In this document: positions 1 to 7,555 of the stretch, in pieces
Layout of the letters: every line of letters starts with the position of its first letter
How positions within the stretch are numbered: the first letter of the stretch is position 1
Assembly (NCBI GenBank): GCA_022823105.1
Contig: JAJDXU010000005.1
Location: forward strand, 1 to 41,334
Length of the DNA stretch: 41,334 nt
Source: Dehalococcoidia bacterium
GTDB lineage: Bacteria; Chloroflexota; Dehalococcoidia; Lucifugimonadales; UBA3495
Reading direction: 5' to 3'
Program-made: the position numbers and the translations under genes
Notes under the pieces: model-generated
Databases searched by the model: none
What the model saw: only the letters and a program-made list of their open reading frames with translations
What the model was told of the DNA's origin: nothing

Positions 1-406
1 GCCGCAATAGCGGTGACGCCATTGCCCGGTTCAGGATGCTGTACCGGTACTCCCGGTGAGCTGCGTCGTACCTGGAATGGAATTCAAAGGGCACATCGCA
101 GGCGTGGGTGACGCGTATCGAAGGTGGGAGGTAGAAGTTCAACGCGGCGGTCAGCGTATCGGCAGGCAATGCGCTTCCGGTAGCAAAATCCACCACCTGC
201 CCGGCGGCATGGGCTCCCGCATCCGTTCGGCTTGCGCCCCTGACCCGACTGGAGACGCCGGTTACCTTTCCGATGGCGGTTTCCAGTTCGTCTTGTATGG
301 TGGGCGAACCCACCTGAGTCTGGAATCCGAGGTATTCCGTTCCCTCATATTCCACCACCAGGGCAACACGGCGAGCAGTTCCATCAGCGGCAATCTCAGA
401 TTTCAT
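1..406 (-). CDS. truA: tRNA pseudouridine synthase A (TruA), 3' end cut by window edge
   Basis: TruA converts U38-U40 of tRNA anticodon arms to pseudouridine. Reading the minus strand from the ATG at 406 gives 135 codons without a stop before the window edge, so only the N-terminal half is present. The signature R-T-D-A-G-A-H-A is at about residues 60-67, with Asp62 as the expected catalytic nucleophile. It is preceded by V-E-Y-E-G-T-E-Y-L-G-F-Q and followed by G-Q-V-V-D-F, all typical of the family. It lies 71 bases downstream of rplQ, a common position at the end of the alpha operon. No strong Shine-Dalgarno site is visible, so the exact start is less certain than the identity. Confidence 0.93.
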   Translation of the reverse strand, partial: MKSEIAADGTARRVALVVEYEGTEYLGFQTQVGSPTIQDELETAIGKVTGVSSRVRGASRTDAGAHAAGQVVDFATGSALPADTLTAALNFYLPPSIRVTHACDVPFEFHSRYDAAHREYRYSILNRAMASPLLR

Positions 407-477
407 ACAGGCGTTCGGCGATGGCAATCCCTCGTGTGATCCGTGTTGGGACAGGATGTACGGTCAATGGGTGATGA

Positions 478-831
478 TCAGACCAGTTCGATGACGGCCA
501 TGGATGCCCCATCGCCCTGTCGCGGACCCAGTTTGATGATACGCGTGTATCCACCGGGCCGCTCGGCGTAACGTGGTCCCAGTTCATCGAAGACTTTGGC
601 CACGGCTTTCTTGTTGGGAACCTGGCTCAGGGCGACTCGCCGGTTGTGCAGAGTGCCTTTTTTGCCGTGGGTGATCAATTTCTCGGCCATCACCCTGGTT
701 TCCTTGGCCTTGGCCAGGGTGGTGGTGATGCGCTCGTGCTGGATCAGGTCCACGGTGAGGCCGCGCAACAGGGCCTTCCTCTGATCCTTGTACCGGCTAA
801 GTTTGCGGCCGGCGACGCGGTGAGAGGACAT
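478..831 (-). CDS. rplQ: 50S ribosomal protein L17
   Basis: L17 is a large-subunit protein near the peptide exit tunnel. The 117-residue product has the hallmark start M-S-S-H-R-V-A-G-R-K-L-S-R and the block H-G-K-K-G-T-L-H-N-R-R. The length matches the compact bacterial form. It begins 2 bases after the rpoA stop, so the two are surely cotranscribed and probably translationally coupled. Confidence 0.97.
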   Translation of the reverse strand: MSSHRVAGRKLSRYKDQRKALLRGLTVDLIQHERITTTLAKAKETRVMAEKLITHGKKGTLHNRRVALSQVPNKKAVAKVFDELGPRYAERPGGYTRIIKLGPRQGDGASMAVIELV

Positions 832-833
832 CG

Positions 834-1922
834 TTATTCTCCGTCGTCATCATAGTCAAGGTCGTCGTCATCGGGATCGAAAACGAGCGTCCCGCCGGTG
901 AAATTCCTCATGTCATCGGCAAACCCCGGCTCGGTGGACTCATCGCCGCCCGTGCTGGCGGCGTTCACGCCGAGCTCGGTCAACTTGTTCTGGAGCTCCT
1001 CCAGCGATTTCTGACCAAAATTGCGGATGTTCAGCAGATCCTCGGTGCTGAGGTCAAGGACCTGTCCCACACGGTCCAATTTGGCGCGCTTCAGGCAGTT
1101 CAGCGTGCGCGAGGACAGGTCGAGGCGCTCGATGGGCATCAGATACACTTCCGACGCCACTGACAAGTTGGCGGTGTCCAGTGCGACATCGCCGGGGCGA
1201 CTCAGCTGGTTGAACATGAAGAAGTGCTGCACCAGGTTTTCCGAGGCTTCCTGGATGGCGGCCAACGGGGTGATCGCGCCATCGGTCCACACCTGGAGAA
1301 TCAGGCGCTCCCAGTCGGTCTGTTGACCGACCATCATGCGTTCAACGGAGTATTCGACCCTGCGGACGGGGTTGTAGATGGCATCGACCGGAAGCACCCC
1401 GACCGGCAGGCCGGATGCGCTGTCTCCCTGGGTGACCTGCTGGTAGCCCTTGCCGGATTCGACGTTGAATTCGATGGACAGCGAGACGTCCGGGCTGTCC
1501 AGCGTGGCCAGGTGCAGTTCGGGGTTCACGATCTGGAAATCGCTGGCGGTTGATATGTCGCCCGCGCAAACTCTGCCCTCGCCGGTGACGTCGAGTCGCA
1601 TCTTCCCGGGACGCTTGGCCAGGGCATGGATCCTGATGCGCTTGACGCTCAGCAGGAGGTCCATCACCTCCTCTTTCACGCCGGGGATGACCGTGTACTC
1701 ATGGGGCACGTCTTCGATCTTGACCCAGGTGATGGCCGTGCCCTGAATGGAACTCAGGAGCAGTCGCCGCAACGGGTTCCCCACCGTAGTAGCGAACCCG
1801 CGTTCCAACGGTTCCAACGCGACGCAGGCGTAGGTGTCGTTGCTTTCGATTACCCTGATTGATGGGGTTGGGATTTCGGGTTCCGTTTCCCGCAACGGCG
1901 GGAGTATCTGGGGATTTAACAT
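834..1922 (-). CDS. rpoA: DNA-directed RNA polymerase subunit alpha with acidic C-terminal tail
   Basis: The alpha subunit dimerises to nucleate RNA polymerase assembly, and its C-terminal domain contacts UP elements and activators. The product is 362 residues, longer than the usual 310-330. The N-terminal assembly domain occupies about residues 1-250. The C-terminal domain is recognisable from L-N-C-L-K-R-A near residue 280 to the E-E-L-Q-N-K-L-T-E-L-G block near 320. After it comes a roughly 40-residue low-complexity tail ending in D-P-D-D-D-D-L-D-Y-D-D-D-G-E, which is not part of the ordinary fold. The gene sits between rpsD (7-base gap) and rplQ. Confidence 0.97.
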   Translation of the reverse strand: MLNPQILPPLRETEPEIPTPSIRVIESNDTYACVALEPLERGFATTVGNPLRRLLLSSIQGTAITWVKIEDVPHEYTVIPGVKEEVMDLLLSVKRIRIHALAKRPGKMRLDVTGEGRVCAGDISTASDFQIVNPELHLATLDSPDVSLSIEFNVESGKGYQQVTQGDSASGLPVGVLPVDAIYNPVRRVEYSVERMMVGQQTDWERLILQVWTDGAITPLAAIQEASENLVQHFFMFNQLSRPGDVALDTANLSVASEVYLMPIERLDLSSRTLNCLKRAKLDRVGQVLDLSTEDLLNIRNFGQKSLEELQNKLTELGVNAASTGGDESTEPGFADDMRNFTGGTLVFDPDDDDLDYDDDGE

Positions 1923-1929
1923 TCAGGGG

Positions 1930-2556
1930 CTACCTCGAGTAGTACTCGACGATGAGGCGGGAATTGATGGTGTCGGGGAGTTCGTTATCCGGCGGCAGGG
2001 ATACCACCTGTCCTTCCATTCTGTTGAGGTCCAGCGTCAACCAGGTGGGCAGGGTCCGCCGCGGCAGGCCGTCGGTGCGGTCTGCGAAGAAATCGCGGTT
2101 CCTGGAGGTCTCGGTCCAGGAGATGGTCTGGCCCGGCTGCACCAGGAACGACGGGATGTCGGTCTTGCGGCCGTTGACAGCGAAGTGGCCGTGCTGGACC
2201 ATCTGGCGGGCCTGCTTGCGTGAATCCGCGAATCCGAAGTGGTAGATGACGTTGTCCAGCCGTCTCTCCAACGTTCGGAGCAGGTTGTTGCCGGAGATGC
2301 CGGGCGTGTTGAAGGCGTCGTTCATGTACTTGCGGAACTGGCCTTCCATGACGCCATACATCTGGCGGGCCTTCTGTTTTTCCCGCAGGTGTACGCCATA
2401 GTCGGAGACGCGCCGGCGCCGGTTGCCGCCGCCTCCCGGTGGAATGTGCCGCCGTTCAATGGCGCAGCGCGGCGAGAAGCAGCGATCTCCCTTGAGGAAC
2501 AACTTTTCTCCGGCGCGTCGGCAGAGCCGGCAGGATGGTCCTGTATATCTTCCCAT
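1930..2556 (-). CDS. rpsD: 30S ribosomal protein S4 (four-cysteine form)
   Basis: S4 is a primary 16S rRNA binder that starts assembly of the 30S body. The 208-residue product has the expected S4 N-terminal domain followed by an S4 RNA-binding domain (L-E-R-R-L-D-N-V-I-Y and the A-R-Q-M-V-Q-H-G-H-F block). Cys9, Cys12, Cys26 and Cys31 form a C-x2-C...C-x4-C site, so this is the zinc-binding version. The end I-V-E-Y-Y-S-R is standard. It lies between rpsK and rpoA in the alpha operon. Confidence 0.97.
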   Translation of the reverse strand: MGRYTGPSCRLCRRAGEKLFLKGDRCFSPRCAIERRHIPPGGGGNRRRRVSDYGVHLREKQKARQMYGVMEGQFRKYMNDAFNTPGISGNNLLRTLERRLDNVIYHFGFADSRKQARQMVQHGHFAVNGRKTDIPSFLVQPGQTISWTETSRNRDFFADRTDGLPRRTLPTWLTLDLNRMEGQVVSLPPDNELPDTINSRLIVEYYSR

Positions 2557-2587
2557 GCTTATCTTTCCGTTGGTGTTTCGAATTCAA

Positions 2588-2607
2588 ACTCCGGCGGGGG
2601 CCGGAGT
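2588..2607 (-). other. Intercistronic hairpin between rpsK and rpsD
   Basis: A perfect 7-base-pair stem (ACTCCGG with CCGGAGT) encloses a 6-base loop in the 69-base gap between rpsK and rpsD. No T-tract follows, so it does not look like a terminator. In E. coli the alpha operon is controlled by S4 binding its mRNA, so a regulatory or processing role is possible. That is inference from position only. Confidence 0.5.
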
Positions 2608-2625
2608 GCGTTGAGCCGAGATTCG

Positions 2626-3009
2626 TCAGACTCGGCGGCGCTTGGGTGGCCGAACCCCATTGTGTGGGATCGGCGTCACGTCGCGTATGCTGGTGACGTA
2701 CAGTCCAGCGGCCTGCAGGGCGCGGATGGCGGGCTCGCGTCCCGATCCTGGCCCCTTGATGTACACGTCGATGTTTCGCATCCCCATATCCACGCCGCGA
2801 CGGGCGGCCTGCTCGGCGGCCCGTTGAGCCGCGAAGGCCGTTCCCTTGCGGGAGCCGCGGAAACCGACGGTGCCGGAACTGGTCGATGCCACCACGTTGC
2901 CGTCGGGATCGGTCAGGCTGACCAACGTGTTGTTGAACGTGGAATAGATGTAAGCGCGGCCCTGGGGTATGGACCGGCGCTCTCGCCTTCGGGTGCGTGG
3001 TCGCGGCAT
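2626..3009 (-). CDS. rpsK: 30S ribosomal protein S11
   Basis: S11 lies on the 30S platform near the 3' end of 16S rRNA. The 127-residue product has the family core: I-Y-S-T-F-N-N-T-L-V-S-L-T-D near residue 22, G-S-R-K-G-T-A-F-A-A-Q at about 51-61, the G-P-G-S-G-R-E-P-A block, and the C-terminal I-R-D-V-T-P-I-P-H-N-G followed by R-P-P-K-R-R-R-V. The length is normal. It sits between rpsM and rpsD as in most bacteria. Confidence 0.97.
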   Translation of the reverse strand: MPRPRTRRRERRSIPQGRAYIYSTFNNTLVSLTDPDGNVVASTSSGTVGFRGSRKGTAFAAQRAAEQAARRGVDMGMRNIDVYIKGPGSGREPAIRALQAAGLYVTSIRDVTPIPHNGVRPPKRRRV

Positions 3010-3024
3010 CTGGGATTACCTCTT

Positions 3025-3070
3025 GGGGTCGATATCCGTGGGGTTCGTTACCCGTGGGGGTCGATTCGGT
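3025..3070. repeat. Three imperfect 15-16 base repeats in the rpsM-rpsK gap
   Basis: Three head-to-tail units begin GGGGTCGAT, GGGGTTCGT and GGGGGTCGAT and each ends near CCGT or CGGT (3025-3039, 3040-3055, 3056-3070). They fill most of the 96-base gap between rpsM and rpsK. No coding potential is seen. This may be simple slippage, and no function is assigned. Confidence 0.45.
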
Positions 3071-3105
3071 GGAGTTGATGTTGGCAAGACTGCTCTCGTG
3101 GAGTC

Positions 3106-3498
3106 TTACTTCTTGCCACCGGTGCGGCGACCGCGGCCGGCAACGGTGCGGCGAGCGCCCTTGCGTGACCTGGCGTTGGTACGCGTGCGCTGGCCGTGGA
3201 CCGGAAGGTTGCGGCGGTGGCGCAGGCCCCGGTAGCTGCCGATGTCGATCAGCCGACGGATGTTTTCGTTGTGTTCCCGTCGGAGGTCGCCCTCGGTGAT
3301 GTAGTCCTGGTCGACGATCACGCGGATCCGGTCGAGTTGCTCCTCGGAGAGTTCGCTCATGCGCGGAGGCATGTCGACGTCCAGGTTGGCTTTGCCGACG
3401 ATCTCGATGGCCTTGGTGGGGCCGATTCCATAGATGCTTCGCAGCGCGATGTGGGCGCGCTTGCGATCAGGTACGTCAACTCCCGCGATACGAACCAT
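3106..3498 (-). CDS. rpsM: 30S ribosomal protein S13
   Basis: S13 sits in the 30S head and bridges to the large subunit and P-site tRNA. The 130-residue product starts M-V-R-I-A-G-V-D-V-P and carries the helix-two-turn-helix core I-Y-G-I-G-P-T-K-A. The C-terminal tRNA-contacting stretch includes Y-R-G-L-R-H-R-R-N-L-P-V-H-G-Q-R-T-R-T-N-A-R and ends in a basic tail. AGGAGA stands a few bases upstream of the ATG, a good ribosome-binding site. Confidence 0.97.
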   Translation of the reverse strand: MVRIAGVDVPDRKRAHIALRSIYGIGPTKAIEIVGKANLDVDMPPRMSELSEEQLDRIRVIVDQDYITEGDLRREHNENIRRLIDIGSYRGLRHRRNLPVHGQRTRTNARSRKGARRTVAGRGRRTGGKK

Positions 3499-3538
3499 GG
3501 CTTCTCTCCTCTGAACGGGTTGGATATTCCAGCCGATG

Positions 3539-3562
3539 CCGGGAACCTGCGTGGGTTCCCGG
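3539..3562 (-). other. Intercistronic hairpin between rpmJ and rpsM
   Basis: A perfect 9-base-pair stem (CCGGGAACC with GGTTCCCGG) surrounds a 6-base loop between the rpmJ stop and the rpsM ribosome-binding site. No T-run follows in either direction. It could be an mRNA processing or stability element. Confidence 0.5.
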
Positions 3563-3579
3563 GCTTTTCGCCAGTGGCT

Positions 3580-3693
3580 TCAGCCCTGGCGTTGAGCGTG
3601 CTTGCTGTTGACGCAAATGATGCGTACCCGGCCCTTGCGCCGGATGATCCGGCAGCGATCGCAGCGGGGTTTGACAGACGCGGACACTTTCAT
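3580..3693 (-). CDS. rpmJ: 50S ribosomal protein L36
   Basis: L36 is the smallest large-subunit protein. The 37-residue product reads M-K-V-S-A-S-V-K-P-R at the start and has the zinc ribbon C11-x2-C14...C27 with His32 (K-H-A-Q-R-Q-G at the end). This is the zinc-binding C3H form. Its position between infA and rpsM is the classic spc/alpha junction. Confidence 0.96.
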   Translation of the reverse strand: MKVSASVKPRCDRCRIIRRKGRVRIICVNSKHAQRQG

Positions 3694-3712
3694 GGTTGAT
3701 AATCCTTGGCCG

Positions 3713-3931
3713 TCACTTGAATCGGTACGTGATGCGGCCACGAGTCAGGTCATAGGGCGACAGCTCGACCAGCACGCGGTCTCCGGGGAGCACCCGGATG
3801 AAGTGCATGCGGATCTTCCCCGAGATGTGGGCGAGCACCTGGTGGTCGTTGGGCAATTCCACGCGGAACATGCCGTTGGGCAGCGCTTCGGTGACCTGCG
3901 CTTCGACCTCGATTGCTTCTTTTTTAGCCAT
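3713..3931 (-). CDS. infA: Translation initiation factor IF-1
   Basis: IF-1 occupies the ribosomal A site during initiation. The 72-residue product is a single OB-fold S1 domain of the usual length. It has E-A-L-P-N-G-M-F-R-V-E-L, H-I-S-G-K-I-R-M-H-F-I-R, and the closing Y-D-L-T-R-G-R-I-T-Y-R-F-K. It lies between map and rpmJ, the standard location. Confidence 0.97.
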   Translation of the reverse strand: MAKKEAIEVEAQVTEALPNGMFRVELPNDHQVLAHISGKIRMHFIRVLPGDRVLVELSPYDLTRGRITYRFK

Positions 3932-3989
3932 AAACTAGCCTACTTTAGCTGCGGCAGTCCCTGGGGGCTGAATGCAGCTGATATCGGAA

Positions 3990-4799
3990 TCAGTCGTGGA
4001 AAGTCAGAATTTTTGGCCCGTCCTTGGTTATCGCCAGCGTATGCTCAAAGTGAGCGGACAGCGCGCCATCGGCGGTGACGACCGTCCAGTCGTCGTCCAG
4101 GATGCGCGTGTCTTCCGTGCCCAGATTCAGCATGGGCTCGATGCAGATGCACATTCCCGGCCTGAGCAATACTCCTTTGCCCGGTTCCCCGTAGTTCGGC
4201 ACCTGCGGGTCCTCGTGCAGGAACCGGCCTATGCCGTGTCCAACGAACTGGCGCACCACCCCATAGCCGCGCTCCTTGGCGTAGCCTTCCACCGCAGCGC
4301 CAATGTCGCCGATACGGTTGCCCGGTTGGGCGGCGGCGATGCCTTCGTAGAGACTGGCCCGGGTGTCGTCGAGCAGACGTTGGGTTTCTTCGTCAACGTC
4401 GCCGACGGCCACTGATATTGCTGCGTCCCCGATAAACCCGTCGATGGTAGCGCCGCAATCCATTTTTATGATGTCGCCCTCCTTGAGGACGCGCTTGCCA
4501 GGAATCCCGTGGACTATTTCCTCGTTCACGGATGCGCAGATAGTGCCGGGGAATCCCTGATAACCCAGAAAAGCGGGCACCGCTCCCATGCTCCTGATAT
4601 TTTTTTCGGCGATGCGATTGAGGTCGCCGGTGGTAATGCCGGGCTCGACCGATCGCTTGAGGAGAGCAAGGGTGGATCCGACGATGGCGCCGGCGCGCTC
4701 CATGGCTTCCATCTCACGACGGGACTTGAGTGTTATCCCGCCCGTGTAAGAAGACGGCGAATTGGAAGCGGTTCTTCGTTTTGTCTGATTTTCCACCAT
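3990..4799 (-). CDS. map: Methionine aminopeptidase, type I
   Basis: This enzyme removes the initiator methionine from nascent proteins. The 269-residue product carries the metal ligands expected of the M24A family: Asp in K-M-D-C-G-A, Asp in F-I-G-D-A-A, His in G-H-G-I-G, Glu in C-I-E-P-M and Glu in H-F-E-H-T. An N-terminal stretch of about 20 polar residues precedes the usual start of the fold (S-R-R-E-M-E-A-M). The ATG at 4799 has GAGGT about nine bases upstream, overlapping the end of adk, which supports this start. It is coupled to adk with a 5-base gap. Confidence 0.95.
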   Translation of the reverse strand: MVENQTKRRTASNSPSSYTGGITLKSRREMEAMERAGAIVGSTLALLKRSVEPGITTGDLNRIAEKNIRSMGAVPAFLGYQGFPGTICASVNEEIVHGIPGKRVLKEGDIIKMDCGATIDGFIGDAAISVAVGDVDEETQRLLDDTRASLYEGIAAAQPGNRIGDIGAAVEGYAKERGYGVVRQFVGHGIGRFLHEDPQVPNYGEPGKGVLLRPGMCICIEPMLNLGTEDTRILDDDWTVVTADGALSAHFEHTLAITKDGPKILTFHD

Positions 4800-4804
4800 T
4801 ATGA

Positions 4805-5494
4805 TTATACCTCAGCCGTCAAGCCCAGCGCATCCAGGACCGCCCGGTTGACCGATTCGACGGATGCGTCGCCCGGTATGTTGTCCAGCAACCCCGCGTC
4901 GCGATAGTAGTCGAGCACCGGAGCCGTTTCCTCATGATACACGGTGAGACGGTTGGCCACCGCGTCAGGCGTATCGTCGTCCCGCTGATAGATGTCGCCG
5001 CCGTCCGCACAGTCGTCGCAATTACGGGGCGGCTCTCCGGACGCCGGGTTCCTGGTGAATGGTTTCTGGCATTTTCGGCAGATGTACCGGTTGCTGAGCC
5101 GGCGAATCAGTTCGTCATCGGGGACGCTGATGTGCACCACCCGGTCGATTCGCTGGCTCTGTTGGAGCAACGCATCGTTCAGCGCCCGGGCCTGGTTGGT
5201 GTTGCGCGGAAATCCGTCCAGCATGAAGCCGCGTCCGCTGGGCAGGGACCCTACCCGGTCCAGCACCATTTCGATAGTCACCTCGTCGGGCACCAGGGCG
5301 CCCCGGTTCATGTAACCGCGGGCCAGTTCACCCAGCTCCGTCCCGTTGGACAGATGATGGCGAAACAGGTCTCCCGAACTTACGTGCTCAACTCCCAGTT
5401 GTTCTTTGAGCATCTGGGCCTGGGTGCCCTTGCCGGCTCCCGGGGGGCCAAAGAGAATCAACCGCAGGCTGGTCGCAACACTGGCGCGGGTCAT
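4805..5494 (-). CDS. adk: Adenylate kinase with cysteine-type LID domain
   Basis: Adenylate kinase interconverts ATP plus AMP and two ADP. The 229-residue product has the P-loop G-P-P-G-A-G-K-G-T at residues 16-24, the AMP-binding S-S-G-D-L-F-R and G-F-P-R-N-T segments, and a LID with C-R-K-C and C-D-D-C pairs, predicted to hold zinc. Its start overlaps the secY stop by four bases (ATGA), which implies translational coupling. The gene order secY-adk-map-infA is widely conserved. Confidence 0.97.
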   Translation of the reverse strand: MTRASVATSLRLILFGPPGAGKGTQAQMLKEQLGVEHVSSGDLFRHHLSNGTELGELARGYMNRGALVPDEVTIEMVLDRVGSLPSGRGFMLDGFPRNTNQARALNDALLQQSQRIDRVVHISVPDDELIRRLSNRYICRKCQKPFTRNPASGEPPRNCDDCADGGDIYQRDDDTPDAVANRLTVYHEETAPVLDYYRDAGLLDNIPGDASVESVNRAVLDALGLTAEV

Positions 5495-6822
5495 CTCAGG
5501 AACCCCTCGTAGTTGCGCATCATCAGCTGGGCTTCCAACTGTCGCAGCGTGTCCAGGCCGACGCCGACCATGATGAGCAGGCTGGTACTGCTCAGGGCGA
5601 TGGCCTCCACGTTGGTGACCAGGGATGCCAGGTAGGGCACGATGGCGATGAACCCCAGGAACAGCGCGCCGCCCAGCGTCAGCCGGACGATCACCCGGTT
5701 CAGGAAGTCCTGGGTGGGCCGCCCGGGGCGTATGCCCAGAACGAATCCCCCGTTGCGCTGCAGGTTTTCGGCGATGTTCTGCTGCTGGAAGACCACCAGG
5801 GTGTAGAAGAACGTGAAGGCAACCACCAGGATGAAGGCCAGCACCCAGTAGATGGGGCCGGTGGGGCTGAGCGCCGTCTGCATGTTGCCGGCCACGTTGC
5901 CCAGGAATCCTCCGGCGGAACTGAGGTACTGGGCGACCGTGCCGGGCAGGATTACGATGGAGAACGCGAAGATCAGCGGGATCATGCCGGCGGAGTTAAT
6001 CCGCAGGGGTATATATGTAGACCCCGATTGACGGTACATCTGCCCGCCGCGGAATATGCTGCGTCCATATTGGACGGGAATACGCCGGTGCGCCTCATTG
6101 AACACCACGATCAGCGCGATGATCAGCAGGCCGATCAACGCGAAGAAGAAGATGCCGATGATGTTGTCCCGATCCAGGAAGCTGGTGGCCAACAAGCCGG
6201 GGAAACCGACCACGATGCCGGCGAATATGATCAGCGAGATTCCGTTGCCGATGCCGCGCTCGGTTATGAGTTCACCCAGCCAGACCAGGAACATGGTGCC
6301 CGCGGTCATGGACAGCACCGCCGCCAGCGTCGGCAGGAACGCGTCGCCGGTGAAGCCGACGTTGGTCAGCACGTTGGCCTGTTGTAGCAAGACCAACTGC
6401 GCGAACGCCTGGGCGATGGCAATGGGCACGGTGCTCCAGTGCGTGATCCGGTTCATCTTGATGCGACCGGCCTCGCCTTCCCTGGACATATTCTGCAATT
6501 GCGGGATCACCGGCGTCAGCAGCTGCATGATGATGGACGCGGTGATGTACGGGAACACGCCAAGGGCGACTATGCTCATACGCCGCAGCGCGCCGCCTGA
6601 GAACAGGTCCAGGAACCCCAACAGCTGGTTGTTGCTGAACAGGTTGTCCAGCGCGCCGGCGTCGAGCCCGGGTATGGGAATGTGGGCAACCAGCCGGTAA
6701 AGGGCCAGCATGCCCAGGGTGAACAGGATCTTCGCCCGCAGATCGGGCACGCTGAAGGCATCGATTGCCGCCTGGACCAGCCGCGGCCATCTGCCTCCGC
6801 CCTGCACCTCTGACTGGATCAT
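5491..6822 (-). CDS. secY: Preprotein translocase subunit SecY
   Basis: SecY forms the protein-conducting channel of the inner membrane. The 443-residue product has about ten hydrophobic segments. The first is L-F-T-L-G-M-L-A-L-Y-R-L near residue 35, followed by a plug-region stretch (L-F-S-G-G-A-L-R-R-M-S-I-V-A-L-G). The loops Y-G-R-S-I-F-R-G-G and N-G-G-F-V-L-G-I-R-P-G are the cytosolic ribosome/SecA contact regions. The C-terminal M-R-N-Y-E-G-F-L-R is typical. It follows rplO. Confidence 0.97.
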   Translation of the reverse strand: MIQSEVQGGGRWPRLVQAAIDAFSVPDLRAKILFTLGMLALYRLVAHIPIPGLDAGALDNLFSNNQLLGFLDLFSGGALRRMSIVALGVFPYITASIIMQLLTPVIPQLQNMSREGEAGRIKMNRITHWSTVPIAIAQAFAQLVLLQQANVLTNVGFTGDAFLPTLAAVLSMTAGTMFLVWLGELITERGIGNGISLIIFAGIVVGFPGLLATSFLDRDNIIGIFFFALIGLLIIALIVVFNEAHRRIPVQYGRSIFRGGQMYRQSGSTYIPLRINSAGMIPLIFAFSIVILPGTVAQYLSSAGGFLGNVAGNMQTALSPTGPIYWVLAFILVVAFTFFYTLVVFQQQNIAENLQRNGGFVLGIRPGRPTQDFLNRVIVRLTLGGALFLGFIAIVPYLASLVTNVEAIALSSTSLLIMVGVGLDTLRQLEAQLMMRNYEGFLR

Positions 6823-6861
6823 ACGTGAACTATCCCGCGCCGGCGTGAGTGAATTACGAGA

Positions 6862-7308
6862 CTAGATCTCTTCAACCGAACCGCCGGCCGCTTCAATCTT
6901 GGCGCGGGCCGACGCGGTGAATTTGTGCGCCACCACGGTGAGAGGATGTCCCAGCTCTCCGTCGCCGACCACCTTCACGGGCCGGCTGGTGCGGCGAATG
7001 ATATTCAACCCGTGCAACAGCTCGGGGGTTACCCGGGCGCCGGACTCGAAACGCTCCTGCAGGGTGTTCAGATTCACCAGCGCATAGTAGGTCTTGTAGC
7101 GGTTGTTGAATCCCCGCTTCATGGGGAGACCCTTGATCAAAGGCAGCTGACCGCCTTCGAAACCGGGACGGACCCCCTTGCCGGATCGGGATTTCTGTCC
7201 CTTCAGGCCGCGGCCCGCGTAGCTGCCCCCGCCGGCCGCGTCGCCGCGACCGACCCGCTTGCGATTGCGACGGGCCCCTTTGGGCGGCGATATTTGGTGT
7301 TCCATCAT
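6862..7308 (-). CDS. rplO: 50S ribosomal protein L15
   Basis: L15 is a late-assembly large-subunit protein. The 148-residue product has the glycine/arginine-rich N-terminus (K-R-V-G-R-G-D-A-A-G-G-G-S, G-R-G-L-K-G-Q-K-S-R), the G-F-E-G-G-Q-L-P-L block and the compact C-terminal domain ending G-G-S-V-E-E-I. Two consecutive ATG codons are possible starts. It lies between rpmD and secY as usual. Confidence 0.96.
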   Translation of the reverse strand: MMEHQISPPKGARRNRKRVGRGDAAGGGSYAGRGLKGQKSRSGKGVRPGFEGGQLPLIKGLPMKRGFNNRYKTYYALVNLNTLQERFESGARVTPELLHGLNIIRRTSRPVKVVGDGELGHPLTVVAHKFTASARAKIEAAGGSVEEI

Positions 7309-7360
7309 GATGAAAAGGTTGCTCCAACGTTTACGGGAAGTTGCGCGGGTCAGGCAGGGC

Positions 7361-7555
7361 TCATTCGACAGGTTCCACGACGACCAGGTGCTGGACCTTT
7401 TTCACCATGCCCATGATGGTCGGGCTGTCATGATGCACGACAGAATGGTTGAGCCGCTTCAGTCCGAGGGACTGGACGATGCGGCGCTGGTACGACGGCC
7501 GGCCGATGCAGCTTTTCTTCCAGGTGATTTTGATCTGTGCCATTTCGGTACTCAT
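7361..7555 (-). CDS. rpmD: 50S ribosomal protein L30
   Basis: L30 is a small large-subunit protein. The product has I-K-I-T-W-K-K-S-C-I-G-R-P, then Q-R-R-I-V-Q-S-L-G-L-K-R-L-N, and H-D-S-P-T-I-M-G-M-V-K-K-V-Q-H-L-V, all family hallmarks. The ATG at 7555 overlaps the rpsE stop by four bases (ATGA). An ATG four codons further in (M-A-Q-I-K-I) is also possible and would give the canonical 60-residue length. Confidence 0.95.
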   Translation of the reverse strand: MSTEMAQIKITWKKSCIGRPSYQRRIVQSLGLKRLNHSVVHHDSPTIMGMVKKVQHLVVVEPVE